A DNA stretch of 64,000 bases from Flavobacterium lindanitolerans (GCF_002846575.1 NZ_PJND01000007.1:2108001-2172000), one strand, 5' to 3'; shown: positions 49,331 to 59,640, counted from the stretch's first letter. The notes: generated by a model not told the origin, from the letters alone. Numbers and translations: made by a program.

Positions 49331-52300
49331 ATGTTCAATAAATTTATACAAAGACCTGTGTTGTCGATAGTAATATCGCTCATAATTGTCTTTTTAGGAG
49401 CCTTGTCAGTACTCAACCTGCCAGTGACCCAGTTTCCTTCGATTTCGCCTCCAAAAGTGAATATAACAGCAGATTATCCGGGATCTAACGGTGAGCTGAT
49501 GATTAAATCAGTAATCATTCCTCTGGAAAGAGCGCTGAACGGAGTACCCGGAATGAAATACATGACCTCAGATGCCGGTAACGACGGTGAAGCAAGTATC
49601 CAGGTCGTATTCAACCTTGGAACAGACCCTAACCTCGCAGCTGTAAACGTACAAAACCGCGTAGCCTCTGTAGTGAATAAACTACCGCCATTGGTAGTGA
49701 GGGAAGGAGTAAAGATTACGCGTGAAGAATCAAGCATGCTGATGTATGTCAACCTTTACAGTGATGATAAAAATACCGACCAGAAATTCTTGTACAACTT
49801 TGCCGATATTAATATCCTGTCAGAACTTAAAAGGGTTAATGGTGTGGGTGTTGCGGATATTTTAGGAACCCGTGAATATGCCATGAGAATCTGGTTAAAG
49901 CCGGATAGAATGCTGGCGTATAAAATTTCTGCCGATGAAGTGATGGAAGCCCTGTCAAGCCAGAGTTTGGAAGCATCACCGGGAAAAACAGGTGAAAGTT
50001 CCGGAAAAAGGTCGCAGGCATTTGAATACGTATTAAAATATTCCGGTCGTTTTACAACGAAAGAGCAATACGGAAATGTAGTCTTACGCTCCAATCCTAA
50101 TGGAGAGCTGTTGCGACTGAAAGATGTAGCCGATATTGAACTGGGAAGCTCCATGTATGATATCTATTCCAACCTGAACGGAAAACCATCTGCGGCAATC
50201 GTATTAAAACAATCCTATGGAAGTAACGCGAGCCAGGTTATTAAAGACGTTAAGGCTAAATTGGAAGAAATCAAGAAAAGTTCTTTCCCGAAAGGAATGA
50301 ACTATGAAATCAGTTATGACGTTTCTAAATTCCTGGATGCTTCTATTGAAAAAGTAATCCATACGTTGGTTGAGGCGTTTATTCTGGTAGGTATCGTAGT
50401 ATTTATCTTCCTGGGTGACTGGAGGTCGACGGTTATTCCGGCTATAGCAGTACCGGTTTCCCTTATCGGAACCTTTGTTTTCATGCAGTTTTTCGGAATT
50501 ACCCTAAACCTTATTACATTATTCGCTCTGGTATTGGCAATTGGGGTCGTCGTCGATGATGCCATTGTCGTCATCGAGGCCGTCCACGCCAAGATGGAAG
50601 AAGAACATCTCTCGGCACTGAAAGCCACCAAAAAAGCAATGCATGAAATAGCAGGGGCTATTATAGCAATTACGTTCCTGATGGCAGCGGTATTTATTCC
50701 GGTAGCTTTTATGTCGGGCCCTGTAGGTATATTCTACCGTCAGTTCTCTATTACTATGGCAACGGCAATTATCCTTTCGGGTATTGTGGCTTTGACGCTA
50801 ACACCGGCGCTTTGTGCTATCATGCTGAAAAATCACCATGGACAACCAAAAAAGAGAACTCCTGTAAAAATCTTTATTGACGGTTTCAACAGGACATTCA
50901 ATATTGCTTCTGACAAATATCAGAATGTATTAGGGAAAATTGTAAACAGAAGAACCGTAACCTTTGCTGCATTACTTGGTTTCTGTGCCGGAACCTGGTT
51001 TATAAGCAGCACGGTTCCTTCAGGATTTATCCCGAATGAAGACCAGGGAATGTTTTATGCCATCATTCAGACGCCACCGGGTTCTTCTCTGGAAAGAACA
51101 AATAATGTTGCGGAAAGGCTTCAGAAAATGGCAGAAACGGTAGAAGGTGTTCAATCGGTTTCCGCTTTGGCGGGATATGAAATCCTTACAGAAGGTACGG
51201 GTGCCAACTCAGGAACCTGTCTGATTAACCTGAAAGACTGGAGTGAAAGAAAACATTCTGTACAGGAAGTAATGGAAGAGTTGGAAGAAAAAGCGAAAGA
51301 AATTCCGGGTGCTAATATCGAATTTTTCCAACCGCCGGCTGTTCCGGGTTATGGAGCCGCAGGTGGGTTTGAATTGCGTCTGTTGGACAAAACAGGTTCG
51401 GGCGACTATAAGAAAATGGAAACCGTTACTCAGGATTTTGTAAAAGAATTAAACAAACGCCCTGAACTTTCTTCGGTATTTAGTTTTTACAGTGCGAGTT
51501 TCCCTCAGTTCATGCTAAAAGTAGACAACGACCTGGCACAGCAAAAAGGAGTTTCTATTGAAAATGCCATGAACACCTTGTCAACATTGGTAGGTAGTAA
51601 CTATGAAATCAGCTTTATTAAATACGGATTCAACTATAAAGTAATCGTTCAGGCAGCACCGCAATACAGGGCTTTGCCGGATGATATTTTAAAACTGTAT
51701 GTCAAGAATGATAAAGATGAAATGGTACCTTATTCTGCTTTTATGAGAATGGAAAAAGTGTACGGGCTCTCTGAAATTACAAGACACAATATGTATACTT
51801 CTGCGGAAATTAGTGGAGCTGCTGCGGCAGGTTACAGTAGTGGTACGGCCATTAAGGCGATTAAAGAAGTAGCGGAGAAAAAACTGCCAAGAGGGTACGG
51901 AATCGACTGGGCTGGTATTTCTGCTGATGAAGTGGCGCAAGGAAATCAGGCTATCTGGGTTTTCCTTATCTGTTTAGGCTTCGTTTACCTGGTACTGGCT
52001 GCACAATACGAAAGTTTTATTCTGCCATTGTCGGTTATTCTTTCGCTTCCGGCGGGTATTTTCGGGGCTTTCCTGTTGCTGAAAATCATGGGATTGGAAA
52101 ACAACATCTATGCTCAGGTGGCTATGGTAATGTTGATTGGTCTGCTTGGTAAAAATGCCGTGTTGATTGTCGAATTTGCCATTCAAAGGCATGCTGCCGG
52201 TAAGTCGGTTTTAGAGTCGGCTATGGAAGGAGCAAAAGCGAGATTCCGTCCTATTCTGATGACTTCGTTTGCCTTTATTGCAGGTTTGATTCCGTTGGTT

Positions 52301-52501
52301 TTTGCAACCGGGCCCGGAAAAATAGGTAATAGAACCATTGGTACTGCCGCGGCAGGAGGGATGCTTCTCGGAACGATTTGCGGTGTATTTGTAATACCGG
52401 GATTGTATTACATATTTGCCCGAATTGCCGAAAAGCACAAGTTGGTTAAAAATGAAGAAGAGAACCCATTAACAGAAGAAATCGATAACAATCATGTTTA
52501 A
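49331..52501 (+). CDS. RND efflux permease, HAE1 (AcrB-like) family
   Basis: A 1056-residue inner-membrane pump with 12 expected membrane helices and two large periplasmic loops. The start FNKFIQRPVLSIVISLIIVF and the TM4 segment IGVVVDDAIVVIEAVHAK (about residues 407-424), with the paired aspartates of the proton path, are AcrB-like. The second-half motifs VMLIGLLGKNAVLIVEFA and GAKARFRPILMTSFAFI are also present. It exports hydrophobic compounds using the proton gradient. The gene overlaps the following outer-membrane channel gene by 8 bases. Confidence 0.96.
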   Translation: MFNKFIQRPVLSIVISLIIVFLGALSVLNLPVTQFPSISPPKVNITADYPGSNGELMIKSVIIPLERALNGVPGMKYMTSDAGNDGEASIQVVFNLGTDPNLAAVNVQNRVASVVNKLPPLVVREGVKITREESSMLMYVNLYSDDKNTDQKFLYNFADINILSELKRVNGVGVADILGTREYAMRIWLKPDRMLAYKISADEVMEALSSQSLEASPGKTGESSGKRSQAFEYVLKYSGRFTTKEQYGNVVLRSNPNGELLRLKDVADIELGSSMYDIYSNLNGKPSAAIVLKQSYGSNASQVIKDVKAKLEEIKKSSFPKGMNYEISYDVSKFLDASIEKVIHTLVEAFILVGIVVFIFLGDWRSTVIPAIAVPVSLIGTFVFMQFFGITLNLITLFALVLAIGVVVDDAIVVIEAVHAKMEEEHLSALKATKKAMHEIAGAIIAITFLMAAVFIPVAFMSGPVGIFYRQFSITMATAIILSGIVALTLTPALCAIMLKNHHGQPKKRTPVKIFIDGFNRTFNIASDKYQNVLGKIVNRRTVTFAALLGFCAGTWFISSTVPSGFIPNEDQGMFYAIIQTPPGSSLERTNNVAERLQKMAETVEGVQSVSALAGYEILTEGTGANSGTCLINLKDWSERKHSVQEVMEELEEKAKEIPGANIEFFQPPAVPGYGAAGGFELRLLDKTGSGDYKKMETVTQDFVKELNKRPELSSVFSFYSASFPQFMLKVDNDLAQQKGVSIENAMNTLSTLVGSNYEISFIKYGFNYKVIVQAAPQYRALPDDILKLYVKNDKDEMVPYSAFMRMEKVYGLSEITRHNMYTSAEISGAAAAGYSSGTAIKAIKEVAEKKLPRGYGIDWAGISADEVAQGNQAIWVFLICLGFVYLVLAAQYESFILPLSVILSLPAGIFGAFLLLKIMGLENNIYAQVAMVMLIGLLGKNAVLIVEFAIQRHAAGKSVLESAMEGAKARFRPILMTSFAFIAGLIPLVFATGPGKIGNRTIGTAAAGGMLLGTICGVFVIPGLYYIFARIAEKHKLVKNEEENPLTEEIDNNHV

Positions 52502-53927
52502 ATCCAAAATATACCAATATAGTATTGTCGTAGCGTTTTGCCTTGCCGTAATTGGCTGTAAGGCGCCGCAGACAATAGCCGAGACTCCTAGCAAACCGGT
52601 TCCGGAATCTTTCGGAACCAGCAAGGATACGACCAATATGTCGACGATTAAATGGAATCAATTCTTTAAAGACCCGAATCTTGTGGAATTGATTGATACT
52701 GCGTTGAAAAACAATCAGGAGCTGAACATCACTTTACAGGAAATTGAAATCGCAAAAAACGATGTCCGTGTTAAAAAAGGATTGTTGTTACCAACGGTTG
52801 GACTTCGTGCCGGAGCCGGACTTGAAAAAGTGGGCCGATATACAAGCCAGGGTGCGGGTGATGCCACAACCGAAATCAAACCCGGAGTTGAAACACCAGA
52901 CCCGTTACCGGATTATACGATTGGTGCTTATGCCAACTGGGAAGTTGATATCTGGAAAAAACTGCGTAATTCTAAAAAAGCGGCTGTCAACAGATATTTG
53001 GCAACCGTTGAAGGAAAGAACTTTGTCATCACAAATCTTATTGCAGAAGTAGCCGATTCGTATTATGAATTGTTGGCCTTAGACAGTCAGCTGGATATTG
53101 TAAAACAGACCATCGAATTGCAGTCCAATGCCCTGGAAATTGTAAAAATCCAAAAACAGGCAGCAAGAGCAACAGAATTGGCAGTTCAGAAATTCCAGGC
53201 TGAAGTACTGACTTCAAAAAGCTTAGAGTTTGAAATCCTGCAAAAAATCAAGGAAACGGAGAATAAGATTAACTTTTTGCTGGCCCGTTATCCGCAGGAA
53301 ATCAAAAGAGACAAAACCAATTTTACGGACTTATTGCCGGCTACTGTAAATTCAGGTATTCCGTCACAATTGTTGAGCAATCGTCCGGATATCAAAAAGG
53401 CAGAATTGGAATTGGTAGCTGCCAAATTGGATGTAAAAGTAGCCCGTGCTGAGTTTTATCCATCGCTTGATATTTCAGCAGCGTTTGGCGTACGTGCCTT
53501 TAAACCGGCATATCTGTTTACGTTCCCGGAATCGCTTTTGTATTCTGTAGCAGGTGATCTGGCAGCACCATTGATTAACAGAAATGCCATCAAAGCAGAA
53601 TTTAAAAGTGCCAATGCCAGACAGCTTCAGGCACTGTACAATTACGACCGTACAGTTTTAAATGCTTATCTGGAAGTATCTACCCAACTTTCTAAAATCG
53701 AAAACCTACAAAAAGGCTACGATTTAAAATCGCAACAGGTGGATGCTTTGAATAGATCTATTGATATTTCAAACGATTTGTTTAAATCGGCAAGAGTCGA
53801 TTATTTCGAGGTACTGATGACCCAAAGAGATGCTTTGGAATCCAAACTCGAATTGATAGAAACCAAAAAAGAACAACTGAACGCTGTTGTTCATGTATAT
53901 AAAGATTTAGGAGGAGGCTGGAAATAG
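52494..53927 (+). CDS. TolC/NodT-type outer-membrane efflux lipoprotein
   Basis: A 477-residue protein with an N-terminal signal and lipobox (FCLAVIGC). It has two OEP repeats with the usual features: WNQFFKDPNLVELIDTALKNNQELNITLQEI (about residues 52-82), then SQLLSNRPDIKKAELELVAAKLDVKVARAEFYPSLDISAAFG (about 290-330). It ends in AVVHVYKDLGGGWK. It forms the outer-membrane channel of the pump encoded just upstream. A strong terminator ends the operon. Confidence 0.95.
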   Translation: MFKSKIYQYSIVVAFCLAVIGCKAPQTIAETPSKPVPESFGTSKDTTNMSTIKWNQFFKDPNLVELIDTALKNNQELNITLQEIEIAKNDVRVKKGLLLPTVGLRAGAGLEKVGRYTSQGAGDATTEIKPGVETPDPLPDYTIGAYANWEVDIWKKLRNSKKAAVNRYLATVEGKNFVITNLIAEVADSYYELLALDSQLDIVKQTIELQSNALEIVKIQKQAARATELAVQKFQAEVLTSKSLEFEILQKIKETENKINFLLARYPQEIKRDKTNFTDLLPATVNSGIPSQLLSNRPDIKKAELELVAAKLDVKVARAEFYPSLDISAAFGVRAFKPAYLFTFPESLLYSVAGDLAAPLINRNAIKAEFKSANARQLQALYNYDRTVLNAYLEVSTQLSKIENLQKGYDLKSQQVDALNRSIDISNDLFKSARVDYFEVLMTQRDALESKLELIETKKEQLNAVVHVYKDLGGGWK

Positions 53928-53951
53928 GTTGATTTGTTAGGTTGATTGGAG

Positions 53952-53990
53952 AACTAGTCAAGGGGTATTATTCCTTGGCTAGTTTTTTTT
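53952..53990 (+). terminator. Terminator of the RND efflux operon
   Basis: AACTAGTCAAGG and CCTTGGCTAGTT form a 12-pair stem with one mismatch and a nine-base loop, followed by eight T. Confidence 0.9.
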
Positions 53991-54103
53991 ATGTCCAATA
54001 AAGTTTTAATTCCTAAAATATGTCAAAAATTCTAAAATATAATATCAATCACTATCTTTAGCAGAAATTAAAAGGAAAATACCCAATTCTTTATAGACTT
54101 AAA

Positions 54104-55168
54104 ATGAGCCTGCCACTATCTCATTCATTAAATATTGCCCCCTTATCATCTGCTTTCAACAATACTTCAGCAACGTACAAATTTTATTGGTTGCTAGCCA
54201 TAATTGAATCACTCGAGGAAGGAAAATCAGAAATAGGAAAAAAGGAACTTTTTGCTAGGATGCTTACAAATTCATGGTACACAGTAAATTATTTCCATAT
54301 ATCTTTTGGTAATCAAGATTTGATACAAAGGGCAATCAAGAATATTTCAAAAAATGAAACAATTCCTATTAATATAAAGAAACATAATTTACTACATCTT
54401 TTATTGAATAGCCCCCATAAGAAGACAAACGACATTCTTAAACACTTTGACAAAAATGTTCCGCACAGGTTTCTAACTCCTTGGATTGGCCGGAGTAAAG
54501 AAGAGAATGATACAAAGTATTGCAAAAGGATTATTTCCGAATCTCAACAGTTTTCTAATCAAACTTTGTACGCCTTGTTTCCAGATAGAATTTATATTAA
54601 TCCAATATGGATTAACTATCTTACTAATAATGCCAAAATTTTGAAAGACTATTGTTACTGGAACTTATCCGGTTTTTTGCAAGTAAGAAATCCAAATGTA
54701 CCAAATATTCAAGGAAAGCTTATCAAGCCGCCAATGCGGAGCACACTTTTTAACCAGCGTAAAAATTTCTGGGATATAGTTTTTAGAGAGTTAGGAACTA
54801 TTGATTGTATTTATACTGGCGTGCCATTAAGTATTCAAAAGTATGCTTTAGATCATTTTATTCCTCATGCCTTTGTTTCACATGATCTAATATGGAATCT
54901 CGTTCCAATAAGTGTTTCATTTAATTCTGTTAAGAGCGATATGCTTCCAGAAATTAACCTATACTTTGACAAATTCTACAAAATTCAGAAGACTGCTTTT
55001 GAAATAGTGTCACAAAATAATCCAAAGTCTAAATTACTTGAAGAATACATAAATCTGTTTGGTAAAGAACAACACGAATTTGACTTCGGATATGAGAAAT
55101 TTAAAGAGATAATTTCACCACTGATTTCAATTGCCAGAAATAATGGTTTTGAATATCTTGAAAGATAA
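54104..55168 (+). CDS. Solitary HNH endonuclease-domain protein
   Basis: A 354-residue protein. The C-terminal HNH region (about residues 245-295) reads CIYTGVPLSIQKYALDHFIP and continues HAFVSHDLIWNLVPISVSFNSVKSDMLP. It gives the DH, N (WNLVP) and NSxKSD residues of this HNH subgroup, but only one cysteine, so the usual zinc pair is reduced. The first 220 residues are helical and not recognised. Bases in this stretch look more A/T-rich than in neighbours, and the gene stands alone behind a terminator, which fits recent acquisition. A defence-type nuclease role is possible but not shown. A 14-base palindrome (55198-55211) follows. Confidence 0.75.
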   Translation: MSLPLSHSLNIAPLSSAFNNTSATYKFYWLLAIIESLEEGKSEIGKKELFARMLTNSWYTVNYFHISFGNQDLIQRAIKNISKNETIPINIKKHNLLHLLLNSPHKKTNDILKHFDKNVPHRFLTPWIGRSKEENDTKYCKRIISESQQFSNQTLYALFPDRIYINPIWINYLTNNAKILKDYCYWNLSGFLQVRNPNVPNIQGKLIKPPMRSTLFNQRKNFWDIVFRELGTIDCIYTGVPLSIQKYALDHFIPHAFVSHDLIWNLVPISVSFNSVKSDMLPEINLYFDKFYKIQKTAFEIVSQNNPKSKLLEEYINLFGKEQHEFDFGYEKFKEIISPLISIARNNGFEYLER

Positions 55169-55228
55169 TATATCTATAACTATGATAAATTTGTATTACT
55201 CTTTAAAGAGTTTGTATCATCGACCACT

Positions 55229-57343
55229 TTAACTCTCATAAATATAAGGAACCTCAAAAGCAACTTTGGCTCCTTCTATAGTTCCGTCGGAAGCGATTAC
55301 ATTATTGGTTTGCACTATAAAATCTTTATTCTTGGTGTAAGAAACCAGGCGTTCTTTGGTAATGGTCATGGCCAGTGATTTGTGATTGCTGATTTTCTCA
55401 TCGGTGCCAAATCCTTTACCGTTATCGGTTACTTCAAAATAGAGTTTTTCTTCTTTCAGATAATAGTGAATATCAATTTTGCCGTTTTCGGTTGTGTTGC
55501 TTAATCCGTGTTTGATGGCGTTTTCAATGTAGGGCTGCGCCAGCATTGGGGGTAAAAATATGGATTCGGTATCAATATTTTCTTCTATACGGATATTGAA
55601 AATGAATTTGTTTTCATATAAAAGTTGCTGTATGGCGAGGTAATTCTCAAGCATTTCAACTTCTTCAGCTAATGAAATATAGTTCTGGTTGGAGTGTTCA
55701 AGAATTTGTCGGGTTAGTTTAGAAAACTTGCCCAAATAGTTTACTGCATCATCATTTTGTCTGTTGTTAATCAGGCTTCTGATGTTCTGAATCGAATTGA
55801 ATATAAAATGCGGGTTCATTTGGGTAATGAGCAACTTTTGCTTGATCTGGTTTTTTTCCAGTACCGTAATAGCCTGTTTCTGCTTATTGTTTCGGTAGTA
55901 GAAATAAGCGCCCAATAACGAAAGTAGAAATACAGAAGAAACGGCAATCAGCCAGTTATTTTTAACGGCTGTTTTCTTTTCAGAAATTAGTTTGATGGCG
56001 GCTACTTTCTTTTCCTGAGCGAGTTTCTGGTTCAGCTGTTTTTTTTCAAAATCGTATACCAACTGTTGTCGGGCTAATTTATTTTTTGAAGTTTCCAGTG
56101 CCATTTTCTTTTGGGCTTCGAGCTCAACGGCTGTTACTTTCTTTTGCTGGAGTATTTTTTGCTGCAGTTCTTTTTTCTCAAACTGGTATTTGAGTTCCTG
56201 TTGTGCCAATTCGTTTTTTGAGGCTTCTAAATTTGTAGAATCTTTTATTACAATATTCGCTTCATGCATTTTTAATGCTTTTTCATACTGTCCGCTTTCT
56301 TTATAAATTTTATATAGCAGGGAGGTGAGACCGGACTGTGAATTGATGTTTTTATTCTTTTTTGCCAGGCTGTAGCTCAACTCACCATACTCTGCCGCCT
56401 TATCATAGTTTTTATTCTTGTAATTAATACGTGCAGCACTTCCGTATACTCCTTGCCTTGAAATATCATCATTACATAAATCTAAGGCTCTTTTTAAATA
56501 ATCTTCCGACTCAGTTAGTTTTCCCAATTCACTGGAGGATTGCGCCAATTGTACTAAAATTATCGATTCAGCCTGCGGGTCTTTATTTTTTTTGATATAG
56601 TAGTACGCTTTTAGAAAATTGTTATGGGCTTCGGTAAAGTTTTTAAGGCGGGTATAAGATGTACCTATGTTATTATGAATTACCGCTAAACTATGGCGGT
56701 CTGATTTTCTTAATTCTGACTCCGGAACATCATAATAGGGCAATGCTTTTTTTAGATGGACAATAGCTTTATTCCAGTCCTGCTGGGCTATACAAGCGGT
56801 TCCTATTTCCATATTTACGGTTGATATTCCGCTTTCATTATGAATGCTCTCGTAGAATTTTAAGGCTTCAAAAAAGTATTTGAACGTATTTGGCCAGTCG
56901 GCAATATGGCGGTAGTACGTTCCTTTACCAACCAACGCTAATGCCATAGGCTTATAGTCTTTAGAGGCTTTCCAATACTTTATAGCTTCATCAAAGTGGA
57001 TTGGTGCATTTTTGTTGCCCTCACTTGTTTCTTTTTTTGCGGTATTGTAGTAATACACACCTGCAGCAAATTGGTATATCTGCTTTACTTTTGGATGAAG
57101 GTTGGGCATTGCCAGTCCTTTAGTAAAAACAGGAAGTAGCTGATTGTAGTAGGCCACATGTGCTTTGCTCAACATGATTGTGTTATCCATACCCGCAATA
57201 ATTGTATTAATGCGTGTTGTGTCACTAATTTTGCGATTCGCTAATATCGTTTCTATAGAATCAATTGTTTTATTCTGGGAATAAACAGGGAGGCTGATAA
57301 AGAGAAGGAGTAGAAAAGATACTAAATGCTTGCAATTTAACAT
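55229..57343 (-). CDS. LytS-type (His_kinase) sensor kinase with TPR domain, copy A
   Basis: A 704-residue protein with signal peptide MLNCKHLVSFLLLLFISLPV to YSQ. A TPR solenoid (about residues 30-370) is followed by a long coiled coil of repeated ELAQQ/KLARQ and EKK/EQKK character, one membrane helix (about 460-480), the His_kinase box LLITQMNPHFIFNSIQNIRS, and an ATPase domain (ENAIKHGLSN, EVTDNGKGFG). The last 200 residues are nearly the same as in copy B (57481-59640). Start at 57343 is chosen because only this gives a proper signal peptide; the frame is open to 57400. No LytTR regulator is next to it. Confidence 0.9.
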   Translation of the reverse strand: MLNCKHLVSFLLLLFISLPVYSQNKTIDSIETILANRKISDTTRINTIIAGMDNTIMLSKAHVAYYNQLLPVFTKGLAMPNLHPKVKQIYQFAAGVYYYNTAKKETSEGNKNAPIHFDEAIKYWKASKDYKPMALALVGKGTYYRHIADWPNTFKYFFEALKFYESIHNESGISTVNMEIGTACIAQQDWNKAIVHLKKALPYYDVPESELRKSDRHSLAVIHNNIGTSYTRLKNFTEAHNNFLKAYYYIKKNKDPQAESIILVQLAQSSSELGKLTESEDYLKRALDLCNDDISRQGVYGSAARINYKNKNYDKAAEYGELSYSLAKKNKNINSQSGLTSLLYKIYKESGQYEKALKMHEANIVIKDSTNLEASKNELAQQELKYQFEKKELQQKILQQKKVTAVELEAQKKMALETSKNKLARQQLVYDFEKKQLNQKLAQEKKVAAIKLISEKKTAVKNNWLIAVSSVFLLSLLGAYFYYRNNKQKQAITVLEKNQIKQKLLITQMNPHFIFNSIQNIRSLINNRQNDDAVNYLGKFSKLTRQILEHSNQNYISLAEEVEMLENYLAIQQLLYENKFIFNIRIEENIDTESIFLPPMLAQPYIENAIKHGLSNTTENGKIDIHYYLKEEKLYFEVTDNGKGFGTDEKISNHKSLAMTITKERLVSYTKNKDFIVQTNNVIASDGTIEGAKVAFEVPYIYES
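55231..55850. repeat. Direct repeat, copy A (3' end of the first LytS-type kinase gene)
   Basis: About 620 bases here match 57483-58102 with few differences. They encode the His_kinase and ATPase domains, while the rest of the two genes has diverged. Confidence 0.85.
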
Positions 57344-57421
57344 AAACGTGAGGGATGTGATTAAAAAACGGAAGTAAAAATAATCAATTGATAGATACAT
57401 ACTGCTAAACCCAGCGAAAAT

Positions 57422-57457
57422 AAAAAACCAGTTAAAATACTTTAACTGGTTTTTTTA
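57422..57457 (-). terminator. Terminator between the two LytS-type kinase genes
   Basis: AAAAAACCAGTTAAA, loop ATAC and TTTAACTGGTTTTTT form a 15-pair stem with T residues in both directions, so each kinase is probably transcribed alone. Confidence 0.85.
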
Positions 57458-57480
57458 GGATTTTTATATTATTTATCACT

Positions 57481-59640
57481 TTAGCTTTCATAAATATAAG
57501 GAACTTCAAAAGCAACTTTGGCTCCTTCTATAGTTCCGTCTGAAGCGATTACGTTATTGGTTTGCACCACAAAATCTTTGTTTTTAGTATAGAATGTCAA
57601 ACGTTCTTTGGTGATGGTCATGGCCAGTGATTTGTGATTGCTGACTTTCTCATCTGTTCCAAACCCTTTACCGTTATCGGTTACTTCAAAATAGAGTTTT
57701 TCTTCTTTCAAATAGTAATGAACATCAATTTTTCCGTTTTCTGTCGTGTTGCTTAACCCGTGTTTGATGGCATTTTCAATATAGGGTTGCGCGAGCATAG
57801 GCGGTAAAAATATCGATTCGGTATCCATATTTTCTTCTATATGGATATTGAAAGTGAATTTGTTTTCATATAAAAGTTGCTGTATGGTGAGATAGTTCTC
57901 AAGCATTTCCAATTCTTCAGCCAATGAAATATAGTTCTGGTTGGAGTGTTCAAGAATTTGACGGGTTAATTTAGAAAACTTACCCAAATAATTTACCGCT
58001 TCATCATTTTGCCTGTTGTTAATCAGGCTTCTGATGTTTTGTATGGAATTGAATATAAAATGCGGGTTCATTTGAGTGATTAATAACTTCTGTTCTAACA
58101 AAAGCTGTTGGTTCTGCATTTTTACCCGTCTGATTTTTAATAAGGCAAGTAAGAAACCTAAAACAATCAAGAGACCTATAAAACCACCAATCAGCCATTT
58201 TTTTTGTAATTCTGAAACTGCTACCGTTTTCTTTAAGGTGTTCACGCTTTTCTTTGCCGTAGTCAGGGTATCCTTATAAGCATATTCATATTTTATTTCT
58301 GCCAGCTTATCAAAGGTTTCTTTTTTATAAAGACTGTCATTCAGTTCTTTATGTTCCTGTCCGCTTTCATAAGCCAACTTATATTCTTTAAGAGCATAAT
58401 AAATTTTTGAAAATAAAAGAGAATAATCAGTTTGCAGGCTCAATAGTTTAAGTTCATTAGCAATATCACTTCCTTCTTTGGCAAACTGCAATGCTTTATC
58501 ATACTCTTTTCTTGAAAAATAAATCCGGCTCATATTCAGGTAACTGTTAGACAATTCCCGCTGAGCTCCTATTTTTTTATATGTTTTTACCGCTTTTTCA
58601 TAATAAGGAAGTGAGGCATCGTAGTTTTCAGTCATAAAGTAATAACCGCCTATATTGTTATTGAAAAAAGCAACGGCAAAGGCTTCATTAGCTTCCTGAC
58701 TTAACCGTAATCCTTTCTTAAATATTGCTAAGGCTTTAGGATTTTTTTCCGACATCAGGATAATACCAATGTTACTCAGACAACCCATAACTTCCTTATC
58801 TTTTTTTAGCTTTTCAAAGATGGCTAATGCTTTATAGTAATTAGGAAGAGCGGCTTTGTTGTTTTCCATTTCCTGATACAGCGTTCCAATATTGTTTAAA
58901 TTGGAAGCAACACCATACTCGTCGTTAAACTGTTTATAGATCTCCAGGGATTTATTATAATGCTCTAAAGCAAGAGTGGGTTGGTTTTGCTGTTTATAAA
59001 GATTCGCCAAATTAATATAAGTAACGGCAAGTCCCTTTTTGTCTCCCAGCTTTTCATCGATTACAATTGATTTTTTATAATATTCCAGGCTTTTGTCATA
59101 ATCTCCCTGAGTGTTATAAATCATGGCAATAATCATCAAAGCATTTGAAGCTACTCTTAATTTGCCGGATTGCTCACTAAGTTCTGTGGCAGTTTTAAGA
59201 TGCTCCAAAGCCTTTGGGAAATCGGTAAGATAGTAATAAGACCTGCCTATGTTCAAATGGCAATTGGCGACACTTACTTTAATCTTTAGATCTTCATAGA
59301 CTTCAAGGGAATTCTGAAAATAAGTGATGGAAGTTGGATAATCTCCTTTTTTGGAATAGGCCCTACCGGACATCAGTAAGCTATAGGCTTTTCCTTTTTT
59401 ATACTGCAAGGCTTCAGAAAGTTGTTCCGATTCTTTATAGAGCTGCAATGCTTTGTCAGTATCGCTTTCTATTATTTTTAGTGCCGCGGCATTTAATAAT
59501 TTGACTCTTATGGTATCTTTTTTTGTATAGGTCTGTAAGCTGTCTACTGCTTTATTTTGAGAAAAACCATTCGACAGGCTGGCTAAAGAGAATAGAAGAA
59601 AAATTCGTTTTAGAAATAGGGACGATTTGATAGTAAACAT
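57481..59640 (-). CDS. LytS-type (His_kinase) sensor kinase with TPR domain, copy B
   Basis: A 719-residue protein with signal peptide ending SNGFSQ. TPR repeats fill about residues 30-430 (GDYPTSITYFQNSLEVYEDL, GDYDKSLEYYKKSIVIDEKL and others). One membrane helix (about 484-505) precedes the phosphorylation box LLITQMNPHFIFNSIQNIRS and the ATPase domain. The C-terminal 200 residues differ from copy A at only about a dozen positions, but the TPR parts are clearly different. It is a monocistronic gene, and its regulator must be encoded elsewhere. Confidence 0.92.
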   Translation of the reverse strand: MFTIKSSLFLKRIFLLFSLASLSNGFSQNKAVDSLQTYTKKDTIRVKLLNAAALKIIESDTDKALQLYKESEQLSEALQYKKGKAYSLLMSGRAYSKKGDYPTSITYFQNSLEVYEDLKIKVSVANCHLNIGRSYYYLTDFPKALEHLKTATELSEQSGKLRVASNALMIIAMIYNTQGDYDKSLEYYKKSIVIDEKLGDKKGLAVTYINLANLYKQQNQPTLALEHYNKSLEIYKQFNDEYGVASNLNNIGTLYQEMENNKAALPNYYKALAIFEKLKKDKEVMGCLSNIGIILMSEKNPKALAIFKKGLRLSQEANEAFAVAFFNNNIGGYYFMTENYDASLPYYEKAVKTYKKIGAQRELSNSYLNMSRIYFSRKEYDKALQFAKEGSDIANELKLLSLQTDYSLLFSKIYYALKEYKLAYESGQEHKELNDSLYKKETFDKLAEIKYEYAYKDTLTTAKKSVNTLKKTVAVSELQKKWLIGGFIGLLIVLGFLLALLKIRRVKMQNQQLLLEQKLLITQMNPHFIFNSIQNIRSLINNRQNDEAVNYLGKFSKLTRQILEHSNQNYISLAEELEMLENYLTIQQLLYENKFTFNIHIEENMDTESIFLPPMLAQPYIENAIKHGLSNTTENGKIDVHYYLKEEKLYFEVTDNGKGFGTDEKVSNHKSLAMTITKERLTFYTKNKDFVVQTNNVIASDGTIEGAKVAFEVPYIYES
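57483..58102. repeat. Direct repeat, copy B (3' end of the second LytS-type kinase gene)
   Basis: It matches 55231-55850 over about 620 bases, offset by 2252 bases. The similarity stops just before the membrane helix. Confidence 0.85.
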
